A DNA stretch of 54,885 bases, taken from assembly GCA_947169235.1 (NCBI GenBank), contig CAMVOY010000008.1, positions 1 to 54,885 on the forward strand, given 5' to 3'. The DNA is from an uncultured Lachnospiraceae bacterium. GTDB lineage: Bacteria > Bacillota > Clostridia > Lachnospirales > Lachnospiraceae. The notes below the pieces were generated by a model that saw only the letters and a program-made list of their open reading frames with translations, was not told where the DNA came from and did no database searches. Position 1 is the first letter of the stretch, and every line of letters begins with the position of its first letter. Made by a program: the position numbers and the translations under genes. Below, in pieces: positions 43,720 to 51,353 of this stretch.

Positions 43720-43744
43720 TTCTATGTTTTTCTATGCTTCTATG
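43720..43744. repeat. candidate integrase arm sites, right end
   Basis: Three TTCTATG copies at 43720, 43730 and 43738, spaced 8-10 nt; two more at the left end (24649, 24672). Confidence 0.4.
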
Positions 43745-43880
43745 AAAAAACAACACAGAACGTGAATGGGAGAAAGAGAAGAAAAAAACAGATAGAAACA
43801 CCCAAAAACGACGAAAAATAGCATATTTCAAATAGTTCAGGACAAACTGTATATATCATGGTGGAACATGGCGAGGACTT

Positions 43881-43932
43881 CTAAGGATCTAGTGGTGGCA
43901 ACACCGTGTGGGTTCAAGTCCCATCTTCCGCA
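43881..43932 (+). repeat. attR core (52-bp direct repeat)
   Basis: Perfect copy of the tRNA-Leu 3' end at 24533-24584. The element's right end is the preceding base pairs. Confidence 0.93.
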
Positions 43933-43981
43933 TACGGAAAGAGAGAGCGAATGCTCTCTCTTTTTCGTATGCGGAAGATGG
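43921..43981. repeat. 61-bp palindrome containing the att core end
   Basis: Arms CCATCTTCCGCATACG..GAGAGAGC and GCTCTCTC..CGTATGCGGAAGATGG, 28-29 nt each with one mismatch/bulge around a GAAT loop. It includes the last 12 nt of attR and an inverted copy of it, and would also terminate transcription (CTCTCTTTTT). Confidence 0.8.
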
Positions 43982-44000
43982 ATAACTTGACCTGCGCCGT

Positions 44001-44065
44001 GGTCGCTTTCGCACGAAGTGCGAAAGTGATAGGAACTGAGCGGAGCGAAGTTCCTTGTTCAACGT
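44001..44065. repeat. paired hairpins downstream of attR
   Basis: CGCTTTCGCAC-GAA-GTGCGAAAGTG followed by AGGAACT-GAGCGGAGCG-AAGTTCCT. The CGCTTTCGC block also appears in the large palindromes near 11 kb. Confidence 0.55.
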
Positions 44066-44085
44066 CCCATCGATGGCCGCCTTAC

Positions 44086-44100
44086 CCCATCTTCCGCAGG
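44086..44100 (+). repeat. second partial att core
   Basis: CCCATCTTCCGCAGG repeats the last 13 nt of the tRNA core plus the two bases that follow it at the left end. It may mark the border of an older insertion. Confidence 0.4.
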
Positions 44101-44130
44101 TGAACAGCCTTGAAAGAGACATAAACGCAA

Positions 44131-44170
44131 AAAAATGACCGCCAAGCCCTAGGAAGCTGCGGTCATTTTT
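44131..44170. terminator. bidirectional terminator
   Basis: AAAAATGACCGC (44131-44142) pairs with GCGGTCATTTTT (44159-44170). Confidence 0.75.
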
Positions 44171-44207
44171 GATCAACTACCAGGCTAACCGTCACTGGGT
44201 AGCACCT

Positions 44208-44381
44208 TTATTTGTCATAATCATAACTCACGTATCGAAAAAAGTCAAGTCGATTTTTCTGAAATTTCTGATCCATTTTGGGTTTCCCGATCATTTTATC
44301 CATCTTTTGCTTTGCGATATTCTTTCCGATGTTGACATCATCAATCTGGATAATTCGATCAACGCTATTTGAATTCTTCAT
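44208..44381 (-). CDS. small hypothetical ORF
   Basis: 57 residues (MKNSNSVDRIIQIDDVNIGK.. to ..FFRYVSYDYDK), Lys-rich. A GGAGGGAG ribosome site precedes this ATG by about 10 nt, and the terminator at 44131-44170 follows. No family recognised. The region between its stop and the terminator folds as GGTAGTTGATC..-type pairs (CTACC / GGGTAG) reminiscent of antisense RNA of small toxin loci, but this is only an impression. Confidence 0.4.
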   Translation of the reverse strand: MKNSNSVDRIIQIDDVNIGKNIAKQKMDKMIGKPKMDQKFQKNRLDFFRYVSYDYDK

Positions 44382-44433
44382 GGCTGTTTTATCTCCCTCC
44401 AGAATTGATGATACTCGATTCTCTGAAAAATTG

Positions 44434-44462
44434 TTGTACGAGAGCGCAATAAGTGGTATAAT
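44434..44462 (+). promoter_or_regulatory. promoter reading into a gene remnant
   Basis: TTGTAC (44434-44439), 17-nt spacer, TATAAT (44457-44462). Confidence 0.55.
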
Positions 44463-44517
44463 GAGATTTGGTTCATTTACCAACAAACACTACCAAATCG
44501 AACGGGAGATAACAACA

Positions 44518-44732
44518 ATGAGTAAATCAAAAAAGCATCGGTAACAATAAAGAGCAAGAAAAAAAAACTCAAACAGGGATTATTCACTATACTTAAATCC
44601 ATCACAACTGTTGCTGACACCGGCAAAATCAAAATTTCTCTTTCAAGAAAGCTGAAAAAAGGCGATAAGATTACGATAATATCGAAAAAAATAGGCTATG
44701 AAACCAAAAAGGTAACAAAACAAATAATCTAA
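44518..44732 (+). pseudogene. remnant of a surface-protein gene
   Basis: A start with RBS CGGGAG gives only eight codons, but another frame (44541-44732) is open and reads KSKKKKLKQGLFTILKSITT.. KISLSRKLKKGDKITIISKK.. to ..VTKQII. That looks like the end of a Lys-rich Ig-like repeat protein of Clostridial surfaces. Probably the collapsed ends of a larger gene. Confidence 0.45.
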
Positions 44733-44759
44733 TATCATTTTCGATCGGAGGTATAAAAC

Positions 44760-46193
44760 ATGTATATTTCATCCAAACAAAAAAGATTATGTACAATGAT
44801 TCTCGTTCTTTCGTTGCTTGTCGGAGTATTTACTCCTACTGTTGTCATTCAGAAAGAGTCAAAAGCGGCCGGAGTATATGGTGACAGTTTGAAGAAACTG
44901 AAAAAAAACCAAATGGAACTCGGAAAGAAAAAAACGTTCACGGCAACGTTGAAAGAATCTACCAAGATTTTTAACAAAAAAGCTAAGCAGGTAAAGGGTG
45001 GGCTATATAAAAAGGCTGAAAAAGTAAAAATAAAGCATACAATAGAAGTTGGAAAAAGAGTTTCTTCTGGCAGTAATTATAAAGTGACATTTAAATGTAA
45101 GGCAGAGTATAAGAACAATCCAAAAATTCAAATAAAAAAAATATCAGCATATTCAGGGACTCTCGGGAGTTGGTTTTCGCCATGTACCTTTCATACATTA
45201 TTTGATTATTCAAATGGAGCCGCTTTAGATGAGGAAAGCGCTGCAAGCAAAGTAGGCGTAAAAGTAAAAGTAAATACGTCAAAAACAAAAAGATATCCAA
45301 AGCAAAAATATAAAGTTCGTTGGATGAAACAAGACCCGTCCAAATACTATAATTATTGGATTCAAAACGTTAAGTCTTCAACGGTATCCTTTACAGTAAC
45401 ATATCCTAAGACTTACAAAGATCTTTGTGTTGGAATTGGTTCTGCAGCAGCATGCCTTGATGACTGGATGTGGGGTTATGACGCCGATAATTGGTCTGAT
45501 TACGACAGATGGGGAGAATCTCTTTGGTACAAAAAGGGCAGTATAACCTATATTCGCCTCCCAGGAGATGACGATGACTCTCCTTCGCCAAGCATTACTC
45601 CTACAGAAGATCCCTCTTCATCACCTGAACCAACGGTATCACCTGTCGAAACAGAGAGTTCCTCACCAACACCGACATCTGCTCCTGAACAGGATGACAA
45701 GCTTGAAAAGATAAATAAAGAAATAGATGATGCAAACAAGGCATATAGTGAAAAATGGACAACTGCCACCAGATGGAAAAAATACGAGGAAACCGCAAAT
45801 GCGGTATTGGTTGATCTTTCAGAGTATTCCAAGACATACGAAGTTAACTTTCATAATCTGCCATACACGAACAGCGAAGGGAATGCAATTTTTGGAGATC
45901 GTTATGAAACATTTGCGACGAATCTGAATAAAGCCATAGCGTGTATAACGAGTGATATGATGAATATAAGCGACACTTCCAAAACAAAAACCTTCAGCAA
46001 CCTATCACAACTAAGGTTATTTTTGAAAACAAATGTTAAAAATAAATCAATAAAATCTGCGGTGACAAAAGGGAATGCTTCCGGAGATATTGTTAATGTT
46101 CATATATCTCAGTTTTTGTACCATGAAGCTGAATACGAGTTTAAGGTAAAAGATATAAGTGGATTGGAAAATGATGGAACAGTAATAGTTTAG
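44760..46193 (+). CDS. secreted Lys-rich surface protein with Pro/Ser/Thr linker
   Basis: 477 residues. Signal peptide (LCTMILVLSLLVGVFTPTVV, cleavage near SKAA), a basic N-terminal domain (KKLKKNQMELGKKKTFTATLKES..) with beta-rich Tyr/Trp segment, a linker of Ser/Pro/Thr/Glu (about residues 270-320) and a helical C-terminal domain. No anchor motif. Function unknown; the linker suggests two independently folded extracellular modules. RBS CGGAGGT. Confidence 0.7.
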   Translation: MYISSKQKRLCTMILVLSLLVGVFTPTVVIQKESKAAGVYGDSLKKLKKNQMELGKKKTFTATLKESTKIFNKKAKQVKGGLYKKAEKVKIKHTIEVGKRVSSGSNYKVTFKCKAEYKNNPKIQIKKISAYSGTLGSWFSPCTFHTLFDYSNGAALDEESAASKVGVKVKVNTSKTKRYPKQKYKVRWMKQDPSKYYNYWIQNVKSSTVSFTVTYPKTYKDLCVGIGSAAACLDDWMWGYDADNWSDYDRWGESLWYKKGSITYIRLPGDDDDSPSPSITPTEDPSSSPEPTVSPVETESSSPTPTSAPEQDDKLEKINKEIDDANKAYSEKWTTATRWKKYEETANAVLVDLSEYSKTYEVNFHNLPYTNSEGNAIFGDRYETFATNLNKAIACITSDMMNISDTSKTKTFSNLSQLRLFLKTNVKNKSIKSAVTKGNASGDIVNVHISQFLYHEAEYEFKVKDISGLENDGTVIV

Positions 46194-46200
46194 CTGAAAG

Positions 46201-46236
46201 AAACAGTCCTATCTTGACGATGGATAGGGCTGTTTT
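46201..46236 (+). terminator. terminator of the surface protein gene
   Basis: AAACAGTCCTATC / GATAGGGCTGTTTT stem, 8 nt after the stop. From here to 46600 no gene is seen; the only distinct item is the motif at 46483. Confidence 0.75.
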
Positions 46237-46482
46237 GCGCTTATCACAAAAGAGAAAGATGATGGGGAAATATGGTCTACATCATTAATTGGCGGACCGA
46301 AACACCGCGAGGATGGAGTTGAGGTGCCCGAGTGTACATCATATTGGAAAAGAATGCTTTATTAGTCTCATATCTATTGATATACTGGCAGCACCCGGAG
46401 AGTTCCGGGCGTTGTCGTTTTTTGCGTGTTTAGTGCTTGACATTGCTCGGCGATTGGGACTGTTATTGTATTGTAGTTTCAT

Positions 46483-46522
46483 AATTTCATACATATTATT
46501 CATAACTAAGTATATACACTCG
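46483..46522 (+). promoter_or_regulatory. conserved 40-bp upstream motif, copy 1
   Basis: Begins AATTTCATACATAT and continues ATTC-N-TAAC..ATATAC-N-CTCG. It matches 33 of 40 positions, without gaps, the sequence at 52996-53035. On the minus strand it contains TATGAA repeated with 12-nt spacing. A -10-like TATACA lies within. Confidence 0.6.
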
Positions 46523-46600
46523 ACTTTCTATCTGTGTTAACATGGTATACGTAGCACCTTCTATATGTAATATGTATACTGAAAGCGAGGTTATGCGGAT

Positions 46601-48028
46601 ATGCAAAGAGCAAAATGCATCATCAAGGGACTGATCATCATGCTTGTTTTTATGGCGGCAGCTCTTATCAGTTCGAGGACAGAGGTTAGGGCGGCGTCAG
46701 GAGTGAAGCTGTCAAAGACTTCTCTTACCTTTGCGTCAGACAAGGCGAAGGCTCAGACAGTAACCATCAAAAACATAAAAAAATCGAATATCAAATCTGT
46801 AAAAATATCATACTATTCCAAAACATGGATAAAGATCAAGAAAAAGAATAAAAATCAGCTTGTCATCACGCCGAAGCTTTCAACAGGCAACAATTACGGG
46901 ATCGTGGATATCATAGTTGAGTTCAAAAAACCAATAAAAAAAGAATACAGGGCATATCTTTCGATAAAAAGCATAAAGATCAAAGGCAAATCGCAGATAC
47001 CTGTAAAAACAGCCGATGATTTTCTGAAGATGAATGGCAATTGTGATAGCAACAAATGGACTTATTATCTGGCAAATGATATAGATCTGACGGGAAAGGG
47101 ATATTGGCACGGCAATTCTTCGGATAACTATATAGTTTTTGACGGCAAAGACCACAAGATTATATCAGACGGTCCGGCATTCGAATCTTTTTCAGGAAAA
47201 ATGAAAAGTGTTATCTTCGAATGCAATTACGATATGAAAACATCAAAAAATGATGTTGCTTCATCTCTGCTTAAAGAATCGAATGATATCGCACCTGTTA
47301 TGGAGATGAATACCCTGGCAACCATGACACACTGTAAGTCCACCGGAAGCATCAATATAAACTTTGACACAAAGACAGCGGATGCGCAGAATTTTTATAT
47401 TGCAGGTCTTGTAAGTAATAACTATTATTCGACGAAGGTATCGCAGTGCAAGAGCGATGTTGATATCAGGATCACGGTAGCGGATACGGATTATATCCAT
47501 GGGTTATATGTGGGTGGACTGGTGGATACGAATAATAATAATGCGCAGATATCCGAGTGTGAATTTTCGGGCAGTATATATACAGACTATCGGTGGCCTT
47601 TCCTTGCCGGGATATGTGTACATAACGACCATACAGGCAGGATCTCAGACTGCTTAAACTCAGGTTCTGTAAGCTCTGCTGTTCCCTATGACTATACAGC
47701 AGGCATATGCACATCAGCTTCAGAGTCAACCGGTGACGGCGGCATATACAGAGTTTTAAATACCGGTAGTGTTAGAGCGGCTTTATATGGCGGGTTGACA
47801 GACCAGGACGATCTTGATTATAATCAGCTTCCCAAATTCGAATACGCTTATTATCTTAAATCAAAGTCAACCGCCGTACTCTACCGCACAGACCCGATAG
47901 CTATACCGGGCGCGATAGGTATCGCCGATGATGAGCTTATAGACCAGTCGGTATTTGCAGTCTTTGACTTTGACAAGGTATGGACTATGACAGCAGAGGG
48001 ACCAAGGCTTAAAAATGTATATGAATAA
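46601..48028 (+). CDS. secreted GLUG-repeat surface protein
   Basis: 475 residues. Signal peptide (CIIKGLIIMLVFMAAALISS, cleavage after VRAA), an N-terminal beta-sandwich-like part (SGVKLSKTSLTFASDKAKAQTVTIKNI..), then a right-handed beta-helix-like region with DFLKMNG..YYLANDIDLTGKGYW and GLUG-type turns (IAGLVSNNYYS, VGGLVDTNNNN, LAGICVHNDH), ending VWTMTAEGPRLKN. Related in architecture to the gene at 53634. Likely cell-surface adhesion or carbohydrate contact (inference). Confidence 0.75.
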   Translation: MQRAKCIIKGLIIMLVFMAAALISSRTEVRAASGVKLSKTSLTFASDKAKAQTVTIKNIKKSNIKSVKISYYSKTWIKIKKKNKNQLVITPKLSTGNNYGIVDIIVEFKKPIKKEYRAYLSIKSIKIKGKSQIPVKTADDFLKMNGNCDSNKWTYYLANDIDLTGKGYWHGNSSDNYIVFDGKDHKIISDGPAFESFSGKMKSVIFECNYDMKTSKNDVASSLLKESNDIAPVMEMNTLATMTHCKSTGSININFDTKTADAQNFYIAGLVSNNYYSTKVSQCKSDVDIRITVADTDYIHGLYVGGLVDTNNNNAQISECEFSGSIYTDYRWPFLAGICVHNDHTGRISDCLNSGSVSSAVPYDYTAGICTSASESTGDGGIYRVLNTGSVRAALYGGLTDQDDLDYNQLPKFEYAYYLKSKSTAVLYRTDPIAIPGAIGIADDELIDQSVFAVFDFDKVWTMTAEGPRLKNVYE

Positions 48029-48103
48029 CGAAATACCTATTTACCTGATTCAAGATATGTGATATGATAACTGAAGTGTTTGGAGGATTTCGGGAGGAAG
48101 CAT

Positions 48104-48844
48104 ATGCATACTGTATTTCTCGTGGACGATGATGCTCTGATACTCGAGGAGCTTATCGAGCAGGTGCTCTGGATGGAGAACGGCTTCGAGGTGATCGGAA
48201 GCGGAACTGATCCGGCAGAGGCTATACTGCGCATATGTGAACTTGATCCCGATGTGGTATTCTGCGATCTGAAGATGCCGGGGATGGATGGCAACGAGCT
48301 TATCAGAATCCTTCGTGAGCGTGGGCTTAAGTCAGAGTATGTGATGATATCCGCCTATGACAGCTTTGAAAATGTAAGGGAGTTTTTTCACCAGACGGGA
48401 TATGACTATATCCTAAAGCCTGTCCGGCAGGATGATATACAGATGGTGTTAGAGGGGCTGTCTGCCAGACTCTCAACCGGGAAAAGCCAGACCACGGATG
48501 AGATCGCTGACGAGACGGATAACCCTGCCTTCAACCAGCTCATGGGCTATGTCAGAGAGCACTATACCGAGCGTATAACCTTGAGTCAGTTGTCAGAGAA
48601 TTATGGTTTCAGCAGGAATTATATATGCGGTCTTTTTCAAAAATACCACGGCAAATCCCTGAACCGGTATCTGACTGAGCTCCGCATGAAAAAAGCCAAA
48701 GAGCTCTTGTCAGACAAGACGATGCTTGTCAAGGAGGTTGCATACAGATCGGGATATCCTGACTATTATCATTTTTTCAAAGTTTTCAAAAATTATTATG
48801 GTGTGTCACCGAAGGAGATGCGGGGATATATCGACTGTAAATAG
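48104..48844 (+). CDS. response regulator, receiver plus AraC domain
   Basis: 246 residues. Receiver domain: acidic pocket DDD at residues 8-10 (FLVDDDAL), phosphoacceptor D55 (FCDLKMPGMDG), Lys in YILKPV. C-terminal AraC double helix-turn-helix: ITLSQLSENYGFSRNYICGLFQKYHG and LVKEVAYRSGYPDYYHFFKVFKNYYGVSPKEMR. This is the YesN type, paired with the YesM-type kinase at the end of the operon. RBS GGGAGGAAG; start at 48104. Confidence 0.9.
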   Translation: MHTVFLVDDDALILEELIEQVLWMENGFEVIGSGTDPAEAILRICELDPDVVFCDLKMPGMDGNELIRILRERGLKSEYVMISAYDSFENVREFFHQTGYDYILKPVRQDDIQMVLEGLSARLSTGKSQTTDEIADETDNPAFNQLMGYVREHYTERITLSQLSENYGFSRNYICGLFQKYHGKSLNRYLTELRMKKAKELLSDKTMLVKEVAYRSGYPDYYHFFKVFKNYYGVSPKEMRGYIDCK

Positions 48845-48885
48845 TAACGATTTATCACATCGCAGAAAAGGAATAATTATTTGTT

Positions 48886-50076
48886 TTGAGAAAAATACTT
48901 GCGTTATGTACTGTTTTTATTATGTGTCTGATTGTCGGAGGTTGCGGTAAAAAGCCGCAATCTCCTGTTTTGCGTGTGGCGATGCCATACTCGGACAAGG
49001 TGCAGGATCCCGACACAAACTACTACATAAACTGGCTTGAAGATAAAACCGGTTTAGATATCGAGATCTCGCTTATCAAACAAAAAGGTGTAACCGGGTA
49101 TCTGGATACTCTCTTCTCATCGGACTTAGATGTTGATGTGGTGTTCTTCGGTGAGGACTTCACGATCGACGAAGAAACACTTAAAAGTTATACAGACAGA
49201 GAGGATAGTCCCATATATACGGAAAAAGATATGGATTATCTAAACTACGGAAGCGAAGCAGGAGGGGTGGCGCAGGTACTGTGGATCAACTACAGATGGC
49301 TTGAAAACCTCGGACTTTCGATGCCGGAGACTGTGAAAGATCTTCAAAAAGTCTTGGAAGAATTTGAAACAAGAGATCCCAACAGCAACGGTATAAAAGA
49401 TGAGATACCACTTGCCGGAACTAAAGATATACCAACATGTGATCCGACAGGATACCTGATGGATCTGTATACAAGTGATGAAAAAGAAAAACTAAAACAC
49501 GAAAAGAGCATGTATGACGATGAACTCAAGGGCGATCCAAACTTCGATATGACGATCCACGAGCTTTCAGAGCTTGTCAACTCTCAGGCGGATATGGTCG
49601 GGGGATTTATGGCAACATCTATAGCTGATGTGATATACAAGGAGAATCCCGAGGTTATGGCGAGATATGTACACGTACCTCCGATAGCTGATAAAGATGG
49701 CAATAAATATGCGGTTTTCACCGAATCAGAGCCGAAGACGGGAGCCATCATATTGAGCAGAAGTGATCACAAGAAAGAGGCTAAGCTTCTGCTTGATACG
49801 ATGATGACGGAAGAAGCTTCACTTATCGCAAGATACGGTGAACAGGGAGTCGATTGGGACTTCTCGGACGGATCGGATGTGAGCATCTACGGAAGTGTCG
49901 CAACTATAGTTACCAAAAACTATATCCGTGATGTATCGCAGAACAAGCACCTAAACGGCATTGGACCTATGAAGGTTCCTGAACAATATCTGCGGGGCGT
50001 GACCTGGACCGGTATAAACTCCGACACGGAGTATATAGATGCCAGAGCGCAGATGACCTACAGAGACGCTAAATAA
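48886..50076 (+). CDS. solute-binding lipoprotein, sensory-operon member 1
   Basis: 396 residues, TTG start behind AAAAGGAAT. Lipobox VGGC (Cys about 20). Mature protein resembles family 1 extracellular binding proteins (LRVAMPYSDKVQ.., INWLEDKTGLDIEIS, TRDPNSNGIKDEIPL with an EF-like Ca loop DPNSNGIKDE common in LplA-type proteins). No permease is nearby, so it probably presents ligand to the sensor kinase. Confidence 0.75.
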   Translation: MRKILALCTVFIMCLIVGGCGKKPQSPVLRVAMPYSDKVQDPDTNYYINWLEDKTGLDIEISLIKQKGVTGYLDTLFSSDLDVDVVFFGEDFTIDEETLKSYTDREDSPIYTEKDMDYLNYGSEAGGVAQVLWINYRWLENLGLSMPETVKDLQKVLEEFETRDPNSNGIKDEIPLAGTKDIPTCDPTGYLMDLYTSDEKEKLKHEKSMYDDELKGDPNFDMTIHELSELVNSQADMVGGFMATSIADVIYKENPEVMARYVHVPPIADKDGNKYAVFTESEPKTGAIILSRSDHKKEAKLLLDTMMTEEASLIARYGEQGVDWDFSDGSDVSIYGSVATIVTKNYIRDVSQNKHLNGIGPMKVPEQYLRGVTWTGINSDTEYIDARAQMTYRDAK

Positions 50077-50174
50077 CCGGACAAAATCCTTGCCTGCTTA
50101 TCCCGATAGCACGCATCTGAAAGCCTCAGCGTAGCCATGCAGACGCCTGTAAATGATATAGAAAGTGAGTAAAC

Positions 50175-51353
50175 ATGGATAGAGTATATGGAAAAACACG
50201 ACCACTAAAAATAGTCACGGCGATGGCTCTGACACTTTCTCTCGTCCTGTCAGGCTGCACCGCAAGTGGGGGTTCTGCTGACCACATCGGTGAAACTCGA
50301 GGGCAGACGTTGTCCGTACCGACAGACATCTCCGCTAAAGAGCTGTATGACAAAGCGCTGGCAGAGGACACCATCATAGTCTATACAGTATCCACGCGAA
50401 CCGTCGATGTCAAGGAAAGCTTTGAGAAAGAGTATCCGGGACTTACGGTAGAGGTGAGGGATCTGCGAAGCCCGAACCTCGTAGATGAGGTGGAGGCTGA
50501 TGCGAAGGCACACACTCACGGCTGCGATGTTGTGATGTGCAACGATAACTCGGGAGAATTTAAGTCAAGGCTTGTAGATACCGGTATAGTTGTTCCATAT
50601 ATACCTGATGATATCAAAGGAAAAATGAAACAGGGCATGGTGGGAGATGTCGTGTCATTTTTAAATGAAGCAGAGATACTTTTTTACAATACGGATAAGT
50701 TCACATCGGTTCCGATAAAAAACATCTGGGAGCTGACAGATGATAAATACAAAGGCAGGATATATATGCCGAACCCTCTTCAGTCATTTTCTACTTATGC
50801 CTTTGCAGGTGCAACATTTGATCACGATGAAAAGCTTCTAAATGCCTATAAATCATGCATGGGGACTGAGCCTGATATACCTGACGGTAGCAGTGTTGCC
50901 GAAGAGTTCTGGACTAAAGTATCAGCAAATGCAGTATTTACCAACAGTTCTGATGAGGTGCTCGAAGCACTGAATAATTCTGAAGCGGATATGGGTTTTC
51001 TGGTCTCAAGCAAGCTAAGATATAAGGAAGTCGGATACGGTATAGAGCCGGTATATAATCTCACTCCTTTCTCCGGGTGCAGGACTTCCTTTGCAGTGAT
51101 GATGGCATCTGAGTCAGAGCATCAGTACGGCGCAGCTCTTTTTATCAGATATTTACTTGGTGAAGCTGACGGACAGGGAGAAGGATACAAGCCCTTCTCG
51201 ACAAAGGGCACATGGTCTGCGAGGACAGATGTCGCAGACGGAACAGATGTAAATGTAGAAGATATAGATCTGATAATACCTGACCAGGATCAACTTATAG
51301 CTCGCAAAGAAAAAATGACTAAGTTATGGACTAAATTGCTAAAAGAAAAATGA
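50175..51353 (+). CDS. solute-binding lipoprotein, sensory-operon member 2
   Basis: 392 residues with lipobox LSGC (Cys about 27). The mature part (EDTIIVYTVSTRTVDVKESFEKEYPGLTVEVRDL.., AEILFYNTDKF.., YKGRIYMPNPLQS) matches the iron/spermidine-type binding proteins (AfuA-like), a different family from its neighbour. Its stop overlaps the kinase start by 4 nt (ATGA), tying it to the sensor. No transport genes adjacent. Confidence 0.75.
   Translation: MDRVYGKTRPLKIVTAMALTLSLVLSGCTASGGSADHIGETRGQTLSVPTDISAKELYDKALAEDTIIVYTVSTRTVDVKESFEKEYPGLTVEVRDLRSPNLVDEVEADAKAHTHGCDVVMCNDNSGEFKSRLVDTGIVVPYIPDDIKGKMKQGMVGDVVSFLNEAEILFYNTDKFTSVPIKNIWELTDDKYKGRIYMPNPLQSFSTYAFAGATFDHDEKLLNAYKSCMGTEPDIPDGSSVAEEFWTKVSANAVFTNSSDEVLEALNNSEADMGFLVSSKLRYKEVGYGIEPVYNLTPFSGCRTSFAVMMASESEHQYGAALFIRYLLGEADGQGEGYKPFSTKGTWSARTDVADGTDVNVEDIDLIIPDQDQLIARKEKMTKLWTKLLKEK

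Larger units (their letters stand above)
24585..43932 (+). mobile_element. integrative mobilizable element in tRNA-Leu(AAG)
   Basis: 19.3-kb element bounded by the 52-bp att repeat. It encodes a tyrosine integrase and excisionase next to attR, a divergent repressor, a ParM/ParR-like pair, MobC and a relaxase near attL, and a long AT-rich cargo block (JAMM pair, ECF sigma operon, lipoproteins). No type IV coupling protein, VirB4-like ATPase or replication initiator was recognised, so it should be mobilised by a helper conjugative element. The cargo is visibly richer in A/T than the flanking chromosome. Confidence 0.9.

Noticed and set aside
24585-43932. Complete conjugative element (ICE)
   Set aside because: No VirB4, VirD4/TcpA or other type IV secretion gene was found among the real frames.
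46289-46540. 83-codon plus-strand ORF between the surface genes
   Set aside because: No ribosome site, no recognisable family, and it covers the 40-bp conserved upstream motif; most likely chance.
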